Source: Macrococcus armenti (GTDB taxonomy: Bacteria > Bacillota > Bacilli > Staphylococcales > Staphylococcaceae). Taken from it: a DNA stretch of 64,000 bases. Positions 1-9,545 of this stretch are shown here, piece after piece; position 1 is the first letter of the stretch, and every line of letters begins with the position of its first letter. Both the position numbers and the translations under genes were made by a program. Location of the stretch: NCBI RefSeq assembly GCF_020097135.1, contig NZ_CP083608.1, positions 620,001-684,000 on the forward strand. The letters are read 5' to 3'. The notes below the pieces were generated by a model, which saw only the letters and a program-made list of their open reading frames with translations, searched no databases and was not told the origin of the DNA.

Positions 1-14
1 TTGAGTAATAAGGG

Positions 15-43
15 TTGAACAATTGCTGAAAATTGTTCATTAT
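15..43 (+). promoter_or_regulatory. Candidate sigma-A promoter of pruA with an overlapping CodY-like box
   Basis: A -35 hexamer TTGAAC (15-20) lies 17 nt before a -10-like CATTAT (38-43). Between them, CAATTGCTGAAAATT (20-34) matches 12 of 15 positions of the CodY consensus AATTTTCWGAAAATT. The same stretch is a dyad: GAACAATT (17-24) is repeated inverted at 31-38. An operator inside the spacer would suit repression. Motif matching was by eye only. Confidence 0.45.
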
Positions 44-48
44 ATGTA

Positions 49-62
49 TGTAAGGGTTTTCT
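49..62 (+). promoter_or_regulatory. Candidate CcpA cre site upstream of pruA
   Basis: TGTAAGGGTTTTCT matches 12 of 14 positions of the cre consensus TGNAARCGNWWWCA but lacks the central C. It lies just downstream of the likely transcription start, a repressing position. Carbon repression of proline/arginine catabolism is known in S. aureus; here it is inferred. Confidence 0.3.
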
Positions 63-90
63 AACCAAACTATTAAGGGGGAAATAATAA

Positions 91-1635
91 ATGATTCCGT
101 ACAAACACGAACCATTTACAGATTTTACTGTAGAAGAAAATAAACAAGCGATGCTTGAAGCAATTGAAAAGGTAAACGGTTACCTTGGTCAGGACTATCC
201 ATTAATTATTGGTGGGGAGCGTGTAATGACAGAAAACAAATTACGCTCATTCAACCCATCAAAAAGAGAAGAAACAATCGGTCATGTTTCTCAGGCAACA
301 CAGGAGCATGCAGAGCGTGCGATGGCAGTAGCGAAAGAAACATTTGAAACTTGGAGATCTACAAATCCAGCAATGCGCGCTGACATTTTATTCCGTGCTG
401 CAGCGATTATTCGTCGCCGAAAACATGAATTCTCAGCGTTATTAATTAAAGAAGCAGGTAAACCTTGGAACGAAGCTGATGCTGATACAGCTGAATGTAT
501 TGATTTCTTAGAATTCTATGCACGTGAAATGTTACGCCTTAAAGACGGTGTTAAAGTAGAAAGCCGTCCTGGTGAATATAACAGATACGATTACATTCCA
601 TTAGGTGTAGGTGTTGTTATTTCACCTTGGAACTTCCCATTAGCAATTATGGCTGGTACTACTGTAGCACCACTCGTTACAGGTAACACTGTATTATTAA
701 AACCATCTTCAAACACTTCTGTAGTTGCTTACAAGTTTATGGAAGTATTAGAAGAAGCGGGTATGCCTAAAGGTGTTGTAAACTACATCCCAGGTTCAAG
801 CCGTGATATCGGTGACTTTATCGTAGATCACGTTGATACACGATTCATCTCATTCACTGGTAGCCGTGACGTAGGTGTTCATATTTATGAACGTGCTGCG
901 AAAGTACACGAAGGTCAGTTAAACTTAAAACGTGTTATCGCTGAAATGGGTGGTAAAGATACGATCGTTGTTGACGCTGAAGCGGATTTAGAATTAGCTG
1001 CAGAGTCAATCGTTAAGTCAGCATTTGGATTCTCTGGACAAAAATGTTCAGCTTGTTCACGTGCAATCGTACTTGAAGAAGTATATGACGAAGTTGTAGC
1101 GAAAGTGAAAGAAAAAGCAGAAAAATTAACTGTAGGTAACCCAGAAACGAATGAACACTTTATGGGACCTGTAATTGATGATAAATCATTAAACAAAATT
1201 AAAGAATACATTGAAATCGGTAAACAAGAAGGTAAATTATTAGTAGGTGGAACTACTGATGAGGCTGTTGGTAACTTCGTTCACCCAACTGTATTCGTTG
1301 ATGTTAAACATGATGACCGTATTATGCAGGAAGAAATTTTCGGACCAGTTGTTGGTATTGCAAAAGCGAAAGACTTTACTGAAGCAATTAAGTTTGCAAA
1401 TGATACAGATTACGGTTTAACTGGTGCAGTTATTACGAACAACCGTGAGCATTTAGAACAAGCACGCCGTGACTTCCACGTTGGTAACTTATACTTTAAC
1501 CGTGGATGTACAGGTGCTATCGTTGGATACCAACCATTCGGTGGTTTCAAAATGTCAGGTACAGACTCTAAAGCAGGTGGACCTGATTACTTAGTGTTAC
1601 ACATGCAAGGTAAAACAACTTCTGAAATGCTTTAA
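91..1635 (+). CDS. pruA: 1-pyrroline-5-carboxylate dehydrogenase
   Basis: This 514-residue aldehyde dehydrogenase (RocA/PruA type) oxidises glutamate semialdehyde, in equilibrium with pyrroline-5-carboxylate, to glutamate using NAD+ in the cytoplasm. It is the last step of proline and arginine breakdown to glutamate. The catalytic Cys is about residue 319 in GQKCSAC, the general-base Glu is in AEMGGKD, and the cofactor segment SPWNFPLAI lies before them. Length matches the Bacillus RocA family. A strong AAGGGGG ribosome site precedes the ATG. The next gene supplies its substrate (RocD makes glutamate semialdehyde), and gudB then deaminates the product, so the three form a pathway block. A terminator follows at 1678. 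Confidence 0.95.
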   Translation: MIPYKHEPFTDFTVEENKQAMLEAIEKVNGYLGQDYPLIIGGERVMTENKLRSFNPSKREETIGHVSQATQEHAERAMAVAKETFETWRSTNPAMRADILFRAAAIIRRRKHEFSALLIKEAGKPWNEADADTAECIDFLEFYAREMLRLKDGVKVESRPGEYNRYDYIPLGVGVVISPWNFPLAIMAGTTVAPLVTGNTVLLKPSSNTSVVAYKFMEVLEEAGMPKGVVNYIPGSSRDIGDFIVDHVDTRFISFTGSRDVGVHIYERAAKVHEGQLNLKRVIAEMGGKDTIVVDAEADLELAAESIVKSAFGFSGQKCSACSRAIVLEEVYDEVVAKVKEKAEKLTVGNPETNEHFMGPVIDDKSLNKIKEYIEIGKQEGKLLVGGTTDEAVGNFVHPTVFVDVKHDDRIMQEEIFGPVVGIAKAKDFTEAIKFANDTDYGLTGAVITNNREHLEQARRDFHVGNLYFNRGCTGAIVGYQPFGGFKMSGTDSKAGGPDYLVLHMQGKTTSEML

Positions 1636-1677
1636 TTTCGATGTTTGTACTTTAAACAATCAAATAATTAATTTAAT

Positions 1678-1708
1678 AAAGCAGTAGTGTGAATTCACTA
1701 CTGCTTTT
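1678..1708 (+). terminator. Intrinsic terminator between pruA and rocD
   Basis: The stem AAAGCAGTAGTG pairs with CACTACTGCTTT around the loop TGAATT, ending in a short T run. Only about 29 nt separate it from the rocD start, so rocD is probably read from leaky transcription through it, or from a promoter upstream of the stem. Confidence 0.8.
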
Positions 1709-1737
1709 ATAAAAAATTGTAAAAAAGGGGAATAAAA

Positions 1738-2931
1738 ATGACTAAATCACAAGATATAATCGAAATTACAAATCACTACGGTGCGCCGAACTATCATCCA
1801 CTTCCAATCGTAATTTCTGAAGCAGAAGGTGTTTGGGTACGCGATCCGGAAGGTAACAAATACATGGACATGTTATCAGCATATTCTGCTGTTAACCAAG
1901 GACACCGTCATCCGAAAATTATTCAGGCGTTAAAGGATCAGGCAGATCGCGTGACATTAACATCTCGTGCTTTCCACAGTGATCAGTTAGGACCATGGTA
2001 TGAAAAGATTTGTAAGCTTGCAGGTAAAGAAATGGTATTACCGATGAATACAGGTGCTGAAGCTGTTGAAACTGCAATTAAAGCTGCGCGTCGTTGGGCT
2101 TATGACGTAAAAGGTGTAGCGAAAGATCAAGCTGAAATTATTGCTATGAACGGCAACTTCCACGGTCGTACGATGGCTGCAGTATCATTATCAAGTGAAG
2201 CGGAATATCAACGTGGTTATGGCCCATTATTAGGTGGATTCAAACTTGTTGACTTCGGTGATATCGAACAAATTAAAGCTGCAATTACACCAAATACTGC
2301 TGCAGTATTATTAGAGCCAATTCAAGGTGAAGCAGGTATTAACATTCCTCACGACGGTTTCTTAAAAGAAGTTCGTGATTTATGTACAGAAAACAATGTA
2401 TTATTCATTGCTGACGAAATTCAGGCTGGACTTGGACGTTCAGGTAAAATGTTCGCTACAGATTGGGATAATGTAGTGCCTGATATGTATATTTTAGGTA
2501 AAGCTTTAGGTGGCGGTGTATTCCCAATTTCTTGTGTATTAGCAGATAAAGAAATTTTAGAAGTATTTAATGCAGGAAGTCACGGTTCAACATTCGGTGG
2601 AAACCCATTAGCATGTGCAGTATCAAGTGCGGCATTAGATGTGTTAGTTGATGAGAAATTAGCAGATCGTTCATTAGAATTAGGAGAATACTTCCAGGCT
2701 GAACTTAAGAAAATTGATAATCCAGTTATTAAAGAAGTACGCGGTAAAGGATTATTTATCGGTGTAGAATTAAATGAAGCAGCACGTCCTTACTGTGAAC
2801 AATTAAAAGAATTAGGTTTATTATGTAAAGAAACACACGATACAGTTATTCGTTTTGCTCCACCATTAATCATCTCTAAAGAGGATTTAGATTGGGCAAT
2901 TGAGAAGGTTAAACAAGTCTTCACAAAATAA
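1738..2931 (+). CDS. rocD: Ornithine aminotransferase
   Basis: A 397-residue class-III PLP aminotransferase that transfers the delta-amino group of ornithine to 2-oxoglutarate, giving glutamate semialdehyde and glutamate. The PLP lysine is K255 in the segment ILGKALGGG. The cofactor-pocket motif [14 protein letters not shown] and the [12 protein letters not shown] segment are typical of ornithine rather than acetylornithine enzymes, and the staphylococcal homologue has similar length. An AAAAGGGG ribosome site sits before the ATG. It lies between pruA and gudB, giving ornithine to P5C to glutamate to 2-oxoglutarate. No arginase (rocF) is visible here. Confidence 0.93.
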   Translation: MTKSQDIIEITNHYGAPNYHPLPIVISEAEGVWVRDPEGNKYMDMLSAYSAVNQGHRHPKIIQALKDQADRVTLTSRAFHSDQLGPWYEKICKLAGKEMVLPMNTGAEAVETAIKAARRWAYDVKGVAKDQAEIIAMNGNFHGRTMAAVSLSSEAEYQRGYGPLLGGFKLVDFGDIEQIKAAITPNTAAVLLEPIQGEAGINIPHDGFLKEVRDLCTENNVLFIADEIQAGLGRSGKMFATDWDNVVPDMYILGKALGGGVFPISCVLADKEILEVFNAGSHGSTFGGNPLACAVSSAALDVLVDEKLADRSLELGEYFQAELKKIDNPVIKEVRGKGLFIGVELNEAARPYCEQLKELGLLCKETHDTVIRFAPPLIISKEDLDWAIEKVKQVFTK

Positions 2932-2932
2932 T

Positions 2933-2946
2933 TGATAGCGTTTTCA
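2933..2946 (+). promoter_or_regulatory. Strong candidate CcpA cre site upstream of gudB
   Basis: TGATAGCGTTTTCA matches 13 of 14 positions of TGNAARCGNWWWCA. It starts two bases after the rocD stop and about 32 nt upstream of the gudB -10. This is the best cre match in the window and fits carbon repression of glutamate dehydrogenase. Confidence 0.6.
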
Positions 2947-2974
2947 TTTTAGGACTTTTAAAAGTTTTTTAATA

Positions 2975-2983
2975 TGTTACAAT
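2975..2983 (+). promoter_or_regulatory. Extended -10 promoter of gudB
   Basis: TGTTACAAT reads as an extended -10 (TG-N-TACAAT). No good -35 is seen at 17 nt. The gudB ribosome site follows at about 3011. Confidence 0.45.
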
Positions 2984-3024
2984 TAAACATGTAGAATTAT
3001 AGAATGAAAAAAGAGGCGAATAAA

Positions 3025-4269
3025 ATGTCAGAAACTACTAACTTAGTGTCATCTACACAGGAAATTATTCATGAAGCACTGGATAAATTAGGCTTCGATG
3101 AAAGTATGTATGAATTAGTGAAAGAACCTTTACGTTTATTAACTGTACGTATTCCAGTTCGTATGGATGATGGAACAGTAAAAACATTTACAGGCTACCG
3201 TGCACAGCATAACGACGCTGTTGGTCCTACTAAAGGTGGGGTGCGTTTCCATCCGGATGTTGATGAAGCGGAAGTAAAAGCTTTATCAATGTGGATGACA
3301 TTAAAGTGCGGTATTGTTGATCTACCTTATGGTGGTGGTAAAGGTGGTATCGTATGTGACCCACGTCAAATGAGTATTCACGAAGTAGAACGTTTATCAC
3401 GCGGATATGTTCGTGCGATCAGCCAAATTGTTGGCCCTACGAAAGATATTCCAGCACCAGACGTATTTACTAACAGTCAGATTATGGCATGGATGATGGA
3501 TGAATACAGCATGATGGATGCATTCAATTCACCAGGTTTCATTACTGGTAAACCGATTGTACTTGGTGGTTCACAAGGACGTGACCGTTCAACTGCATTA
3601 GGTGTTGTTATTGCAATTGAAGAAGCAGCGAAACGCCGCGGAAAACAAATTAAAGATTCTCGTGTTGTAATTCAAGGATTCGGTAATGCAGGAAGCTTCT
3701 TAGCGAAGTTCTTATACGATGCAGGTGCTAAGATCGTAGGTATTTCTGATGCATACGGTGCATTACATGATCCAAATGGTTTAGACATTGACTATTTATT
3801 AGATCGTCGTGATAGTTTCGGTACAGTTACTAACTTATTTGAAGATACAATTACGAATAAGGAATTATTCGAATTAGAATGTGATATTTTAGTACCAGCT
3901 GCGATTTCTAACCAGATTACTGGTGATAATGCACATGATATTAAAGCAGATATCGTAGTTGAAGCTGCAAATGGACCAACAACACCGGAAGCAACTAAGA
4001 TCTTAACTGAACGCGGTATTCTATTAGTTCCAGACGTACTTGCAAGTGCAGGTGGTGTAACGGTTTCATACTTCGAATGGGTACAGAATAACCAAGGTTA
4101 CTACTGGACTGAAGAAGAAGTTAATGAAAAATTACGTGATAAGTTAATCACTGCTTTTGATAATGTTTATACGTTATCACAAAACAGAAACATCGATATG
4201 CGTTTAGCAGCATACATTATCGGAATTAAGCGTACAGCTGAAGCTGCACGTTACCGTGGATGGGCTTAA
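3025..4269 (+). CDS. gudB: NAD-dependent glutamate dehydrogenase
   Basis: A 414-residue catabolic glutamate dehydrogenase that deaminates glutamate to 2-oxoglutarate and ammonia, feeding the TCA cycle. The substrate-lysine motif PYGGGKGGI is present, as is the Rossmann signature VVIQGFGNAGSF near the middle. An in-frame ATG exists at 3004, but the ribosome site AAGAGGCG lies inside that extension. The ATG at 3025 gives 414 residues, the S. aureus GluD length, so I chose it. No tandem 9-bp insertion like the one that makes B. subtilis gudB cryptic is apparent. The staphylococcal name gluD is equivalent. Confidence 0.93.
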   Translation: MSETTNLVSSTQEIIHEALDKLGFDESMYELVKEPLRLLTVRIPVRMDDGTVKTFTGYRAQHNDAVGPTKGGVRFHPDVDEAEVKALSMWMTLKCGIVDLPYGGGKGGIVCDPRQMSIHEVERLSRGYVRAISQIVGPTKDIPAPDVFTNSQIMAWMMDEYSMMDAFNSPGFITGKPIVLGGSQGRDRSTALGVVIAIEEAAKRRGKQIKDSRVVIQGFGNAGSFLAKFLYDAGAKIVGISDAYGALHDPNGLDIDYLLDRRDSFGTVTNLFEDTITNKELFELECDILVPAAISNQITGDNAHDIKADIVVEAANGPTTPEATKILTERGILLVPDVLASAGGVTVSYFEWVQNNQGYYWTEEEVNEKLRDKLITAFDNVYTLSQNRNIDMRLAAYIIGIKRTAEAARYRGWA

Positions 4270-4277
4270 TATAAATA

Positions 4278-4317
4278 AAATCCCGTGATTGCATTAATGC
4301 AATCACGGGATTTATTT
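4278..4317. terminator. Bidirectional terminator, gudB / tagH
   Basis: A perfect 36-bp palindrome (4278-4313), with AAATCCCGTGATTGCA as the left arm, is flanked by T-rich sequence on both strands. It lies between convergent gudB and tagH. Confidence 0.9.
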
Positions 4318-4319
4318 TA

Positions 4320-5117
<798 letters not shown>

Positions 5118-5157
5118 TCATCCTTATATATTGGTTTAATATGTAAATGTTAAGAGA

Positions 5158-5186
5158 TTGTAAAGAATGTTTAAATACTGTATATT
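5158..5186 (+). promoter_or_regulatory. Promoter of tagA-tagG
   Basis: TTGTAA (5158-5163), a 17-nt spacer and TATATT (5181-5186), with an overlapping TATAAT at 5186-5191. It overlaps the opposing tagH -10, so the two transcription units may interfere or be balanced against each other. Confidence 0.6.
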
Positions 5187-5215
5187 ATAATATACATTAT
5201 ACTAGAAAATTGCAA
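5187..5215 (-). promoter_or_regulatory. Promoter of tagH, reverse strand
   Basis: On the minus strand, TTGCAA (5215-5210), a 17-nt spacer and TATTAT (5192-5187). It is back to back with the tagA promoter. Confidence 0.5.
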
Positions 5216-5226
5216 AGAGGTGATGG

Positions 5227-5244
5227 ATGTTTCGTACATCTTGA
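5227..5244 (+). CDS. Possible five-residue leader peptide MFRTS before tagA
   Basis: The best ribosome site here, AAAGAGGTG (5214-5222), is about 25 nt from the tagA ATG, which is too far for normal initiation. It is correctly spaced for ATG 5227, which reads MFRTS and stops at TGA 5242-5244, three bases before the tagA start. Termination-reinitiation coupling would explain how tagA is translated. An alternative 11-codon reading begins at ATG 5223 and overlaps tagA. Speculative. Confidence 0.25.
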   Translation: MFRTS

Positions 5245-5247
5245 CCA

Positions 5248-6048
5248 ATGACATATGAACTATTAAAAAATAATGATATTACAACTCCGATTTGTGACGT
5301 ATTAGGTGTTCCTTTTAATGATATAACAAACGACGAAGCTTTAGCGATAATTAAACAGTTTGACTCGTTAAACACGCATGATAATTTATTTATCGTAACA
5401 GCTAATCCAGAAATTGCATATATGGCACATAAAAATGAAAGTTATATGACACGTATATCTATGGCAGACTTGATAGTACCGGATGGTATCGGTATTATTA
5501 AAGCATCAAAGCAATTAGGTCGTCCAATGAAAGCGCGCGTTCCTGGTATTGAGTTAATGGAAGGAATGCTTGAAGTCGCCAATAGAGAGCATAAGAAAGT
5601 ATTTCTATTAGGAAGTTCGAAAAAGACGGTTAAAAAGTGTAAGAAAAAATTAAGCGTCCAGTTTCCGAATATAACATTTAAGTCTAAACACGGGTATAAA
5701 GAAATAGATGACCAGAAAACTTTACAGAAGTTAAAAGACTTTGAACCGGACTATGTATTTGTTGCAATGGGTTTTCCGAAGCAGGAAAGTTTTATATACT
5801 TTAATCAGCATCACTTTAAACATACAGTTTTTATGGGCGTAGGTGGCTCATTTGATGTGTTCAGCGGCAATGTCAGACGTGCTCCTGAATTATTCATAAA
5901 GCTTAATCTGGAATGGCTGTACCGTATTATGACAGACTTTAAACGCTTTAAACGTGCAACGACAATACCGATGTTTATGCTTGAAGTACGTAAACAAATG
6001 TTTAATGAAAAGTATGATCCATATAAACATTTAAAAGAAAAAGAATAG
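5248..6048 (+). CDS. tagA: N-acetylmannosaminyltransferase of wall teichoic acid linkage unit
   Basis: A 266-residue WecG/TagA-family glycosyltransferase that adds ManNAc from UDP-ManNAc to GlcNAc-PP-undecaprenol, the first committed step of wall teichoic acid. Conserved segments are TANPEI (51-56), VPDGIGI with the likely catalytic Asp79, and MGFPKQE. The C-terminal tail is rich in basic residues, as in membrane-associated TagA proteins. The frame is closed by a stop immediately upstream, so ATG 5248 is the first possible start; it lacks a well-spaced ribosome site (see the leader ORF entry). The tagG permease follows 13 nt later. Confidence 0.92.
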   Translation: MTYELLKNNDITTPICDVLGVPFNDITNDEALAIIKQFDSLNTHDNLFIVTANPEIAYMAHKNESYMTRISMADLIVPDGIGIIKASKQLGRPMKARVPGIELMEGMLEVANREHKKVFLLGSSKKTVKKCKKKLSVQFPNITFKSKHGYKEIDDQKTLQKLKDFEPDYVFVAMGFPKQESFIYFNQHHFKHTVFMGVGGSFDVFSGNVRRAPELFIKLNLEWLYRIMTDFKRFKRATTIPMFMLEVRKQMFNEKYDPYKHLKEKE

Positions 6049-6061
6049 AAAAGAGGATATT

Positions 6062-6880
6062 ATGAATCCTGTAACGACGGTTTTAAAAGAACAATTTAAA
6101 AACTTTTATTTAATACAAAGACTTGCTCAATTTCAAATTAAAATATCGACGCATGATAATTATTTAGGTCTTGCCTGGGAATTTATTAATCCACTGATTC
6201 AAATCGCCGTTTATTACTTTGTATTCGGTATCGGGATAAGAGGTGGACGTGCAGATATCCATGGTGTTCCGTTTATTTTATGGATGCTTGTTGGTATAAG
6301 TATGTGGTTTTTCGTGAATCAAGGAATCCTGGAAGGTACAAAGTCCATTTCGATGAAATATAATCAAGTGGCGAAAATGAACTTTCCGTTGTCGACGATT
6401 CCGAGTTACATATTAATGAGTAAGTTTTATACGCATGTTGTTTTACTCGGTTTAATTATCGGTATTTGTTTCTTATCCGGAATAAAACCAACTGTATATA
6501 TGCTGCAATTACTTATTTATATTCCATTTGTGTACATTTTTAGCTTATCTGTAACAATGTTTACATCTACGCTAGGAGTACTCGTAAGAGACGTGCAAAT
6601 GGCAGTACAGGCGCTTTTAAGAGTATTGTTTTACATGTCACCGATATTATGGTTACCTGAAGGCAATTCAGAAAAAATGCAAATCGTTGAATTTATTATG
6701 AAATTAAATCCGGTATATTTTTTAGCGGAAAGTTATAGAAGTGCAATACTGTATCAGGAATGGTATTTTGTAGAACATTGGAAACTTGCGTTATACAATG
6801 TAGGATTTGTTCTGTTTTTCTTTATACTTGGTTCAATCATTCATATTAAGTTCAGAGAGCGATTCAGCGATTTTATATAG
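6062..6880 (+). CDS. tagG: Wall teichoic acid ABC exporter, permease subunit
   Basis: A 272-residue ABC-2 type permease, about six membrane segments, partner of TagH in exporting wall teichoic acid. The N-terminal amphipathic start, the segment LGLAWEFINPLIQIAVYYFVFG and the aromatic stretch FILWMLVGISMWFFV are typical of TagG/RfbA permeases. It has its own AGAGGA ribosome site and lies 13 nt after tagA. Downstream is an alcohol dehydrogenase rather than tagB/tagX/tagD, so the rest of the pathway must be encoded elsewhere. Confidence 0.93.
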   Translation: MNPVTTVLKEQFKNFYLIQRLAQFQIKISTHDNYLGLAWEFINPLIQIAVYYFVFGIGIRGGRADIHGVPFILWMLVGISMWFFVNQGILEGTKSISMKYNQVAKMNFPLSTIPSYILMSKFYTHVVLLGLIIGICFLSGIKPTVYMLQLLIYIPFVYIFSLSVTMFTSTLGVLVRDVQMAVQALLRVLFYMSPILWLPEGNSEKMQIVEFIMKLNPVYFLAESYRSAILYQEWYFVEHWKLALYNVGFVLFFFILGSIIHIKFRERFSDFI

Positions 6881-6881
6881 G

Positions 6882-6920
6882 TTCAATTAATTGAATATAC
6901 ATTCATTGCTATGACATAAT
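6882..6920 (+). promoter_or_regulatory. Candidate promoter and 14-bp palindrome upstream of the alcohol dehydrogenase
   Basis: TTCAATTAATTGAA (6882-6895) is a perfect 14-bp palindrome overlapping a -35-like TTGAAT (6891-6896). An 18-nt spacer then leads to CATAAT (6915-6920), which sits inside the hairpin at 6914-6938. The arrangement would allow operator control, but it is seen only by inspection. Confidence 0.35.
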
Positions 6921-6943
6921 GTGGTTAACACATTATGTTTTTT
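6914..6943 (+). terminator. Intrinsic terminator after tagG, directly before the next gene's ribosome site
   Basis: ACATAATGTG and CACATTATGT pair perfectly around the loop GTTAA, followed by TTTTTT. The Shine-Dalgarno of the next gene begins five bases later. The dyad could also act as an operator. Confidence 0.6.
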
Positions 6944-6957
6944 ATTTGGAGGAAATT

Positions 6958-8118
6958 ATGAATCAATTTACATTTTACAACCCTGTTAAGTTAGTATTCG
7001 GTAAAGAAAGTTTAGAGCAATTAAGTGATATGGTGAAATCATTTTCAAATGGCAATAAAGTATTATTAACTTACGGTGGCGGTAGTATTAAAAGAACGGG
7101 TCTATACGATAAAGTGATGGAACGATTATCTGACTTTGAAGTATTTGAACTTGCGGGTATTGAACCGAATCCACGCGTTGAAACAGTACGTAAAGGTGTA
7201 GAGATCGTTAAAGAAAAACAAATCGATTTCATCGTTGCAGTTGGTGGCGGTTCAGTTATTGATGGTACGAAATTAATCGCAGCAGCAGGAAAGTATGAAG
7301 GTGATGCGTGGGATATCGTAACACGTAAAGCAGAAGTTAAAGATGCTGTACCATTTGGAACTGTATTAACATTATCAGCAACAGGTTCGGAAATGAATTC
7401 AGGTAGTGTTATTACGAACTGGGAGACGAAAGAGAAGTTAGGGTGGGGCTCTCCACTTGTATTTCCTAAGTTCAGTTTATTAAATCCTGAAGTGCTATAT
7501 ACGTTACCTGAGCATCAAACAGTAAACGGAATAATTGATAGCATGAGTCATTTATTAGAACAGTACTTTAACGAAGCAAACAATACAGAAGTGCAGGATC
7601 AGATGATCAGTGGTGTAATGAAGACGGTTATGAAAACTGGTCCGATTGCTGTGAAAGAACCTGAAAACTATGAAGCACGTGAGACGTTAATGTTATCATC
7701 AACAGTTGCATTGAATGGCTTTTTACGCTTAGGTTATATCGGAGACTGGGCAACACATAATTTAGAACATGCAGTAAGTGCGGTTTATGATATTGCACAC
7801 GGTGCAGGTCTTGCAATTTTATTCCCGGAATGGATGCGTTACGTTAGCAAAAAATCTCCAGCACGATTTGTAAAGTTTGCTGAAGATGTATTTCATGTCG
7901 ATGCATCATTATCTGACGATGAGAAAATTAACTTTGCCATTGATGCGTTACAGAACTTCTGGACAAGTTTAGGTGCAAAACAAAAGTTATCAGATTACGG
8001 TGTGAAAGAAGAAGACTTAGAAGTGTTTGCGGATAAAACGTTAATTTATGGTCCATTCGGTAATTTCTATAAGTTACAACGAGAAGATATAATAGCGATT
8101 TATAAAGCGGCATTATAA
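6958..8118 (+). CDS. Iron-containing alcohol dehydrogenase (butanol dehydrogenase-like)
   Basis: A 386-residue type III alcohol dehydrogenase (BdhA/YugJ-like) that probably reduces aldehydes to alcohols with NAD(P)H in the cytoplasm. The nucleotide motif is GGGSVIDGTK (97-105), and the four iron ligands are visible as D194, H198, H267 and H281 (in DIAHGAG). The open frame starts at 6919, but GGAGG at 6948-6952 fixes the start at ATG 6958, whose product MNQFTFYNP matches the family N-terminus. It stands alone between tagG and argH. Substrate cannot be read from sequence. A role in fermentative redox balance is inferred. Confidence 0.88.
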   Translation: MNQFTFYNPVKLVFGKESLEQLSDMVKSFSNGNKVLLTYGGGSIKRTGLYDKVMERLSDFEVFELAGIEPNPRVETVRKGVEIVKEKQIDFIVAVGGGSVIDGTKLIAAAGKYEGDAWDIVTRKAEVKDAVPFGTVLTLSATGSEMNSGSVITNWETKEKLGWGSPLVFPKFSLLNPEVLYTLPEHQTVNGIIDSMSHLLEQYFNEANNTEVQDQMISGVMKTVMKTGPIAVKEPENYEARETLMLSSTVALNGFLRLGYIGDWATHNLEHAVSAVYDIAHGAGLAILFPEWMRYVSKKSPARFVKFAEDVFHVDASLSDDEKINFAIDALQNFWTSLGAKQKLSDYGVKEEDLEVFADKTLIYGPFGNFYKLQREDIIAIYKAAL

Positions 8119-8143
8119 ACAAAGCAATTTAATATAATAAATC

Positions 8144-8173
8144 AAAGGAAGCGGAATTATTCCGCTTCCTTTT
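8144..8173. terminator. Bidirectional terminator, adh / argH
   Basis: AAAGGAAGCGGAA and TTCCGCTTCCTTT pair perfectly around TTA, with T-rich flanks. Its right arm overlaps the last codons and stop of argH. Confidence 0.85.
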
Positions 8174-9545
8174 GTATATATGCTTCTGCTTTTTCGATTT
8201 GTAATGAAACACTTTTAATACTCGTACCGTTGTCGTTTGTTCTTCGATTGACAGCATATGCAGGATCTAATTTTTCATAAATGGCGTCATTAATTTGAGG
8301 CACAACTGTTTTATAATGTGACAGTGGAATATCTTTCAGTAATATCTCATTATCAATTGCATAGAGCACAAGTTTCCCTGTAATTTCGTGTGCTTCTCTA
8401 AATGGTATGTTCAGCGTCACAAGATAATCTGCCAGTTCTGTTGCGTTAGAATAGTCACTTTTTGTCGTCTCAATTAGCTGTTCGGTATTTACTTCCATCG
8501 ATTCAATCATCCCAGTAAAGATCTGAACGGACTGAATCGCTGTATCAATACTATTGAAGAAACCTTGTTTGTCTTCCTGTAAATCTTTGTTATATGCAAG
8601 TGGGAGCCCCTTTAATGTCATGAGTAATCCGATATAATTTCCTGCAACAGTTCCTGATTTGCCACGTATGAGTTCTGCCATATCAGGATTTTTCTTCTGG
8701 GGCATAATGGATGAACCTGTCGTATATGCATCCCTTAATGTTATGAATTTAAATTCTTCACTGCACCATAATATAATTTCTTCTGAGAATCGTGATAAGT
8801 GCATCATTAATACATTAATATTATGCATCATATCAAGTATATAATCTCTGTCACTTACGGCATCGATACTGTTCGGATAAACACTATCGAAGCCTAGTGC
8901 ATGAGCTGTATATTGCTGTTCAATCGGAAATGTTGTTCCGGCTAATGCACCTGATCCAAGCGGTGACACATTCACACGTTTTAAAGCGTCATTAAATCTT
9001 TCTTTATCACGATTTAGCATCCAGAAATACGTCATAATATGGTGACTGAAGAGTATCGGTTGCGCGCGTTGCATATGCGTATATCCAGGCATAATGACCG
9101 ATAAATACTTTTTACTCAGTGTAATAAGGACTTGCTGTAATTCGTTGATGGACTGAATAATCGTTTCTGTCTGCTCTCGTGCATAGAGATGCATATCTGT
9201 TGCGACTTGATCATTACGTGAACGTGCAGTATGCATCTTTCCACCGACAGGGCCGATTTTTTCAATGAGTAGCTTTTCGATATTCAGATGGATATCTTCA
9301 TATTCTTTTTTAAAGTCAACGGTCCCTGCTTCATAATCCTGAACGATTGCGTTTAGTCCGTTAATAATTAGTGCAGCGTCATCTTTACTTATAATGTTTG
9401 TGTTTTTCAACATGTTAACATGAGCGATACTTCCATTTATATCATGATAAAAGAGTCTTTGATCAACTTCTATCGACTGATTGAAGTTAGCGACTTGTTC
9501 ACTCATCGACTGTGTAAATCTTCCACCCCAAAGTGCTTTACTCAT
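8157..9545 (-). CDS. argH: Argininosuccinate lyase
   Basis: A 462-residue fumarase/aspartase-superfamily enzyme that splits argininosuccinate into arginine and fumarate, the last step of arginine synthesis. The superfamily signature [12 protein letters not shown] carries the catalytic serine, and the N-terminus [10 protein letters not shown] is typical. The frame extends to 9566, but GGTGGTGAG just before ATG 9545 and family alignment support that start. It overlaps the argG stop by eight bases (ATGAGTAA), so the two are translationally coupled. The gene pair matches staphylococcal argGH. Confidence 0.95.
   Translation of the reverse strand: MSKALWGGRFTQSMSEQVANFNQSIEVDQRLFYHDINGSIAHVNMLKNTNIISKDDAALIINGLNAIVQDYEAGTVDFKKEYEDIHLNIEKLLIEKIGPVGGKMHTARSRNDQVATDMHLYAREQTETIIQSINELQQVLITLSKKYLSVIMPGYTHMQRAQPILFSHHIMTYFWMLNRDKERFNDALKRVNVSPLGSGALAGTTFPIEQQYTAHALGFDSVYPNSIDAVSDRDYILDMMHNINVLMMHLSRFSEEIILWCSEEFKFITLRDAYTTGSSIMPQKKNPDMAELIRGKSGTVAGNYIGLLMTLKGLPLAYNKDLQEDKQGFFNSIDTAIQSVQIFTGMIESMEVNTEQLIETTKSDYSNATELADYLVTLNIPFREAHEITGKLVLYAIDNEILLKDIPLSHYKTVVPQINDAIYEKLDPAYAVNRRTNDNGTSIKSVSLQIEKAEAYIQKEAE

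Noticed and set aside
3004-3027. Seven-codon longer gudB start
   Set aside because: The ribosome site lies inside the extension, and the start at 3025 gives the family's usual length.
6914-6943. Rex or Fnr operator before the alcohol dehydrogenase
   Set aside because: The half-sites GTG...CAC are 5 bp apart rather than the 8 required by both Rex and Fnr motifs.
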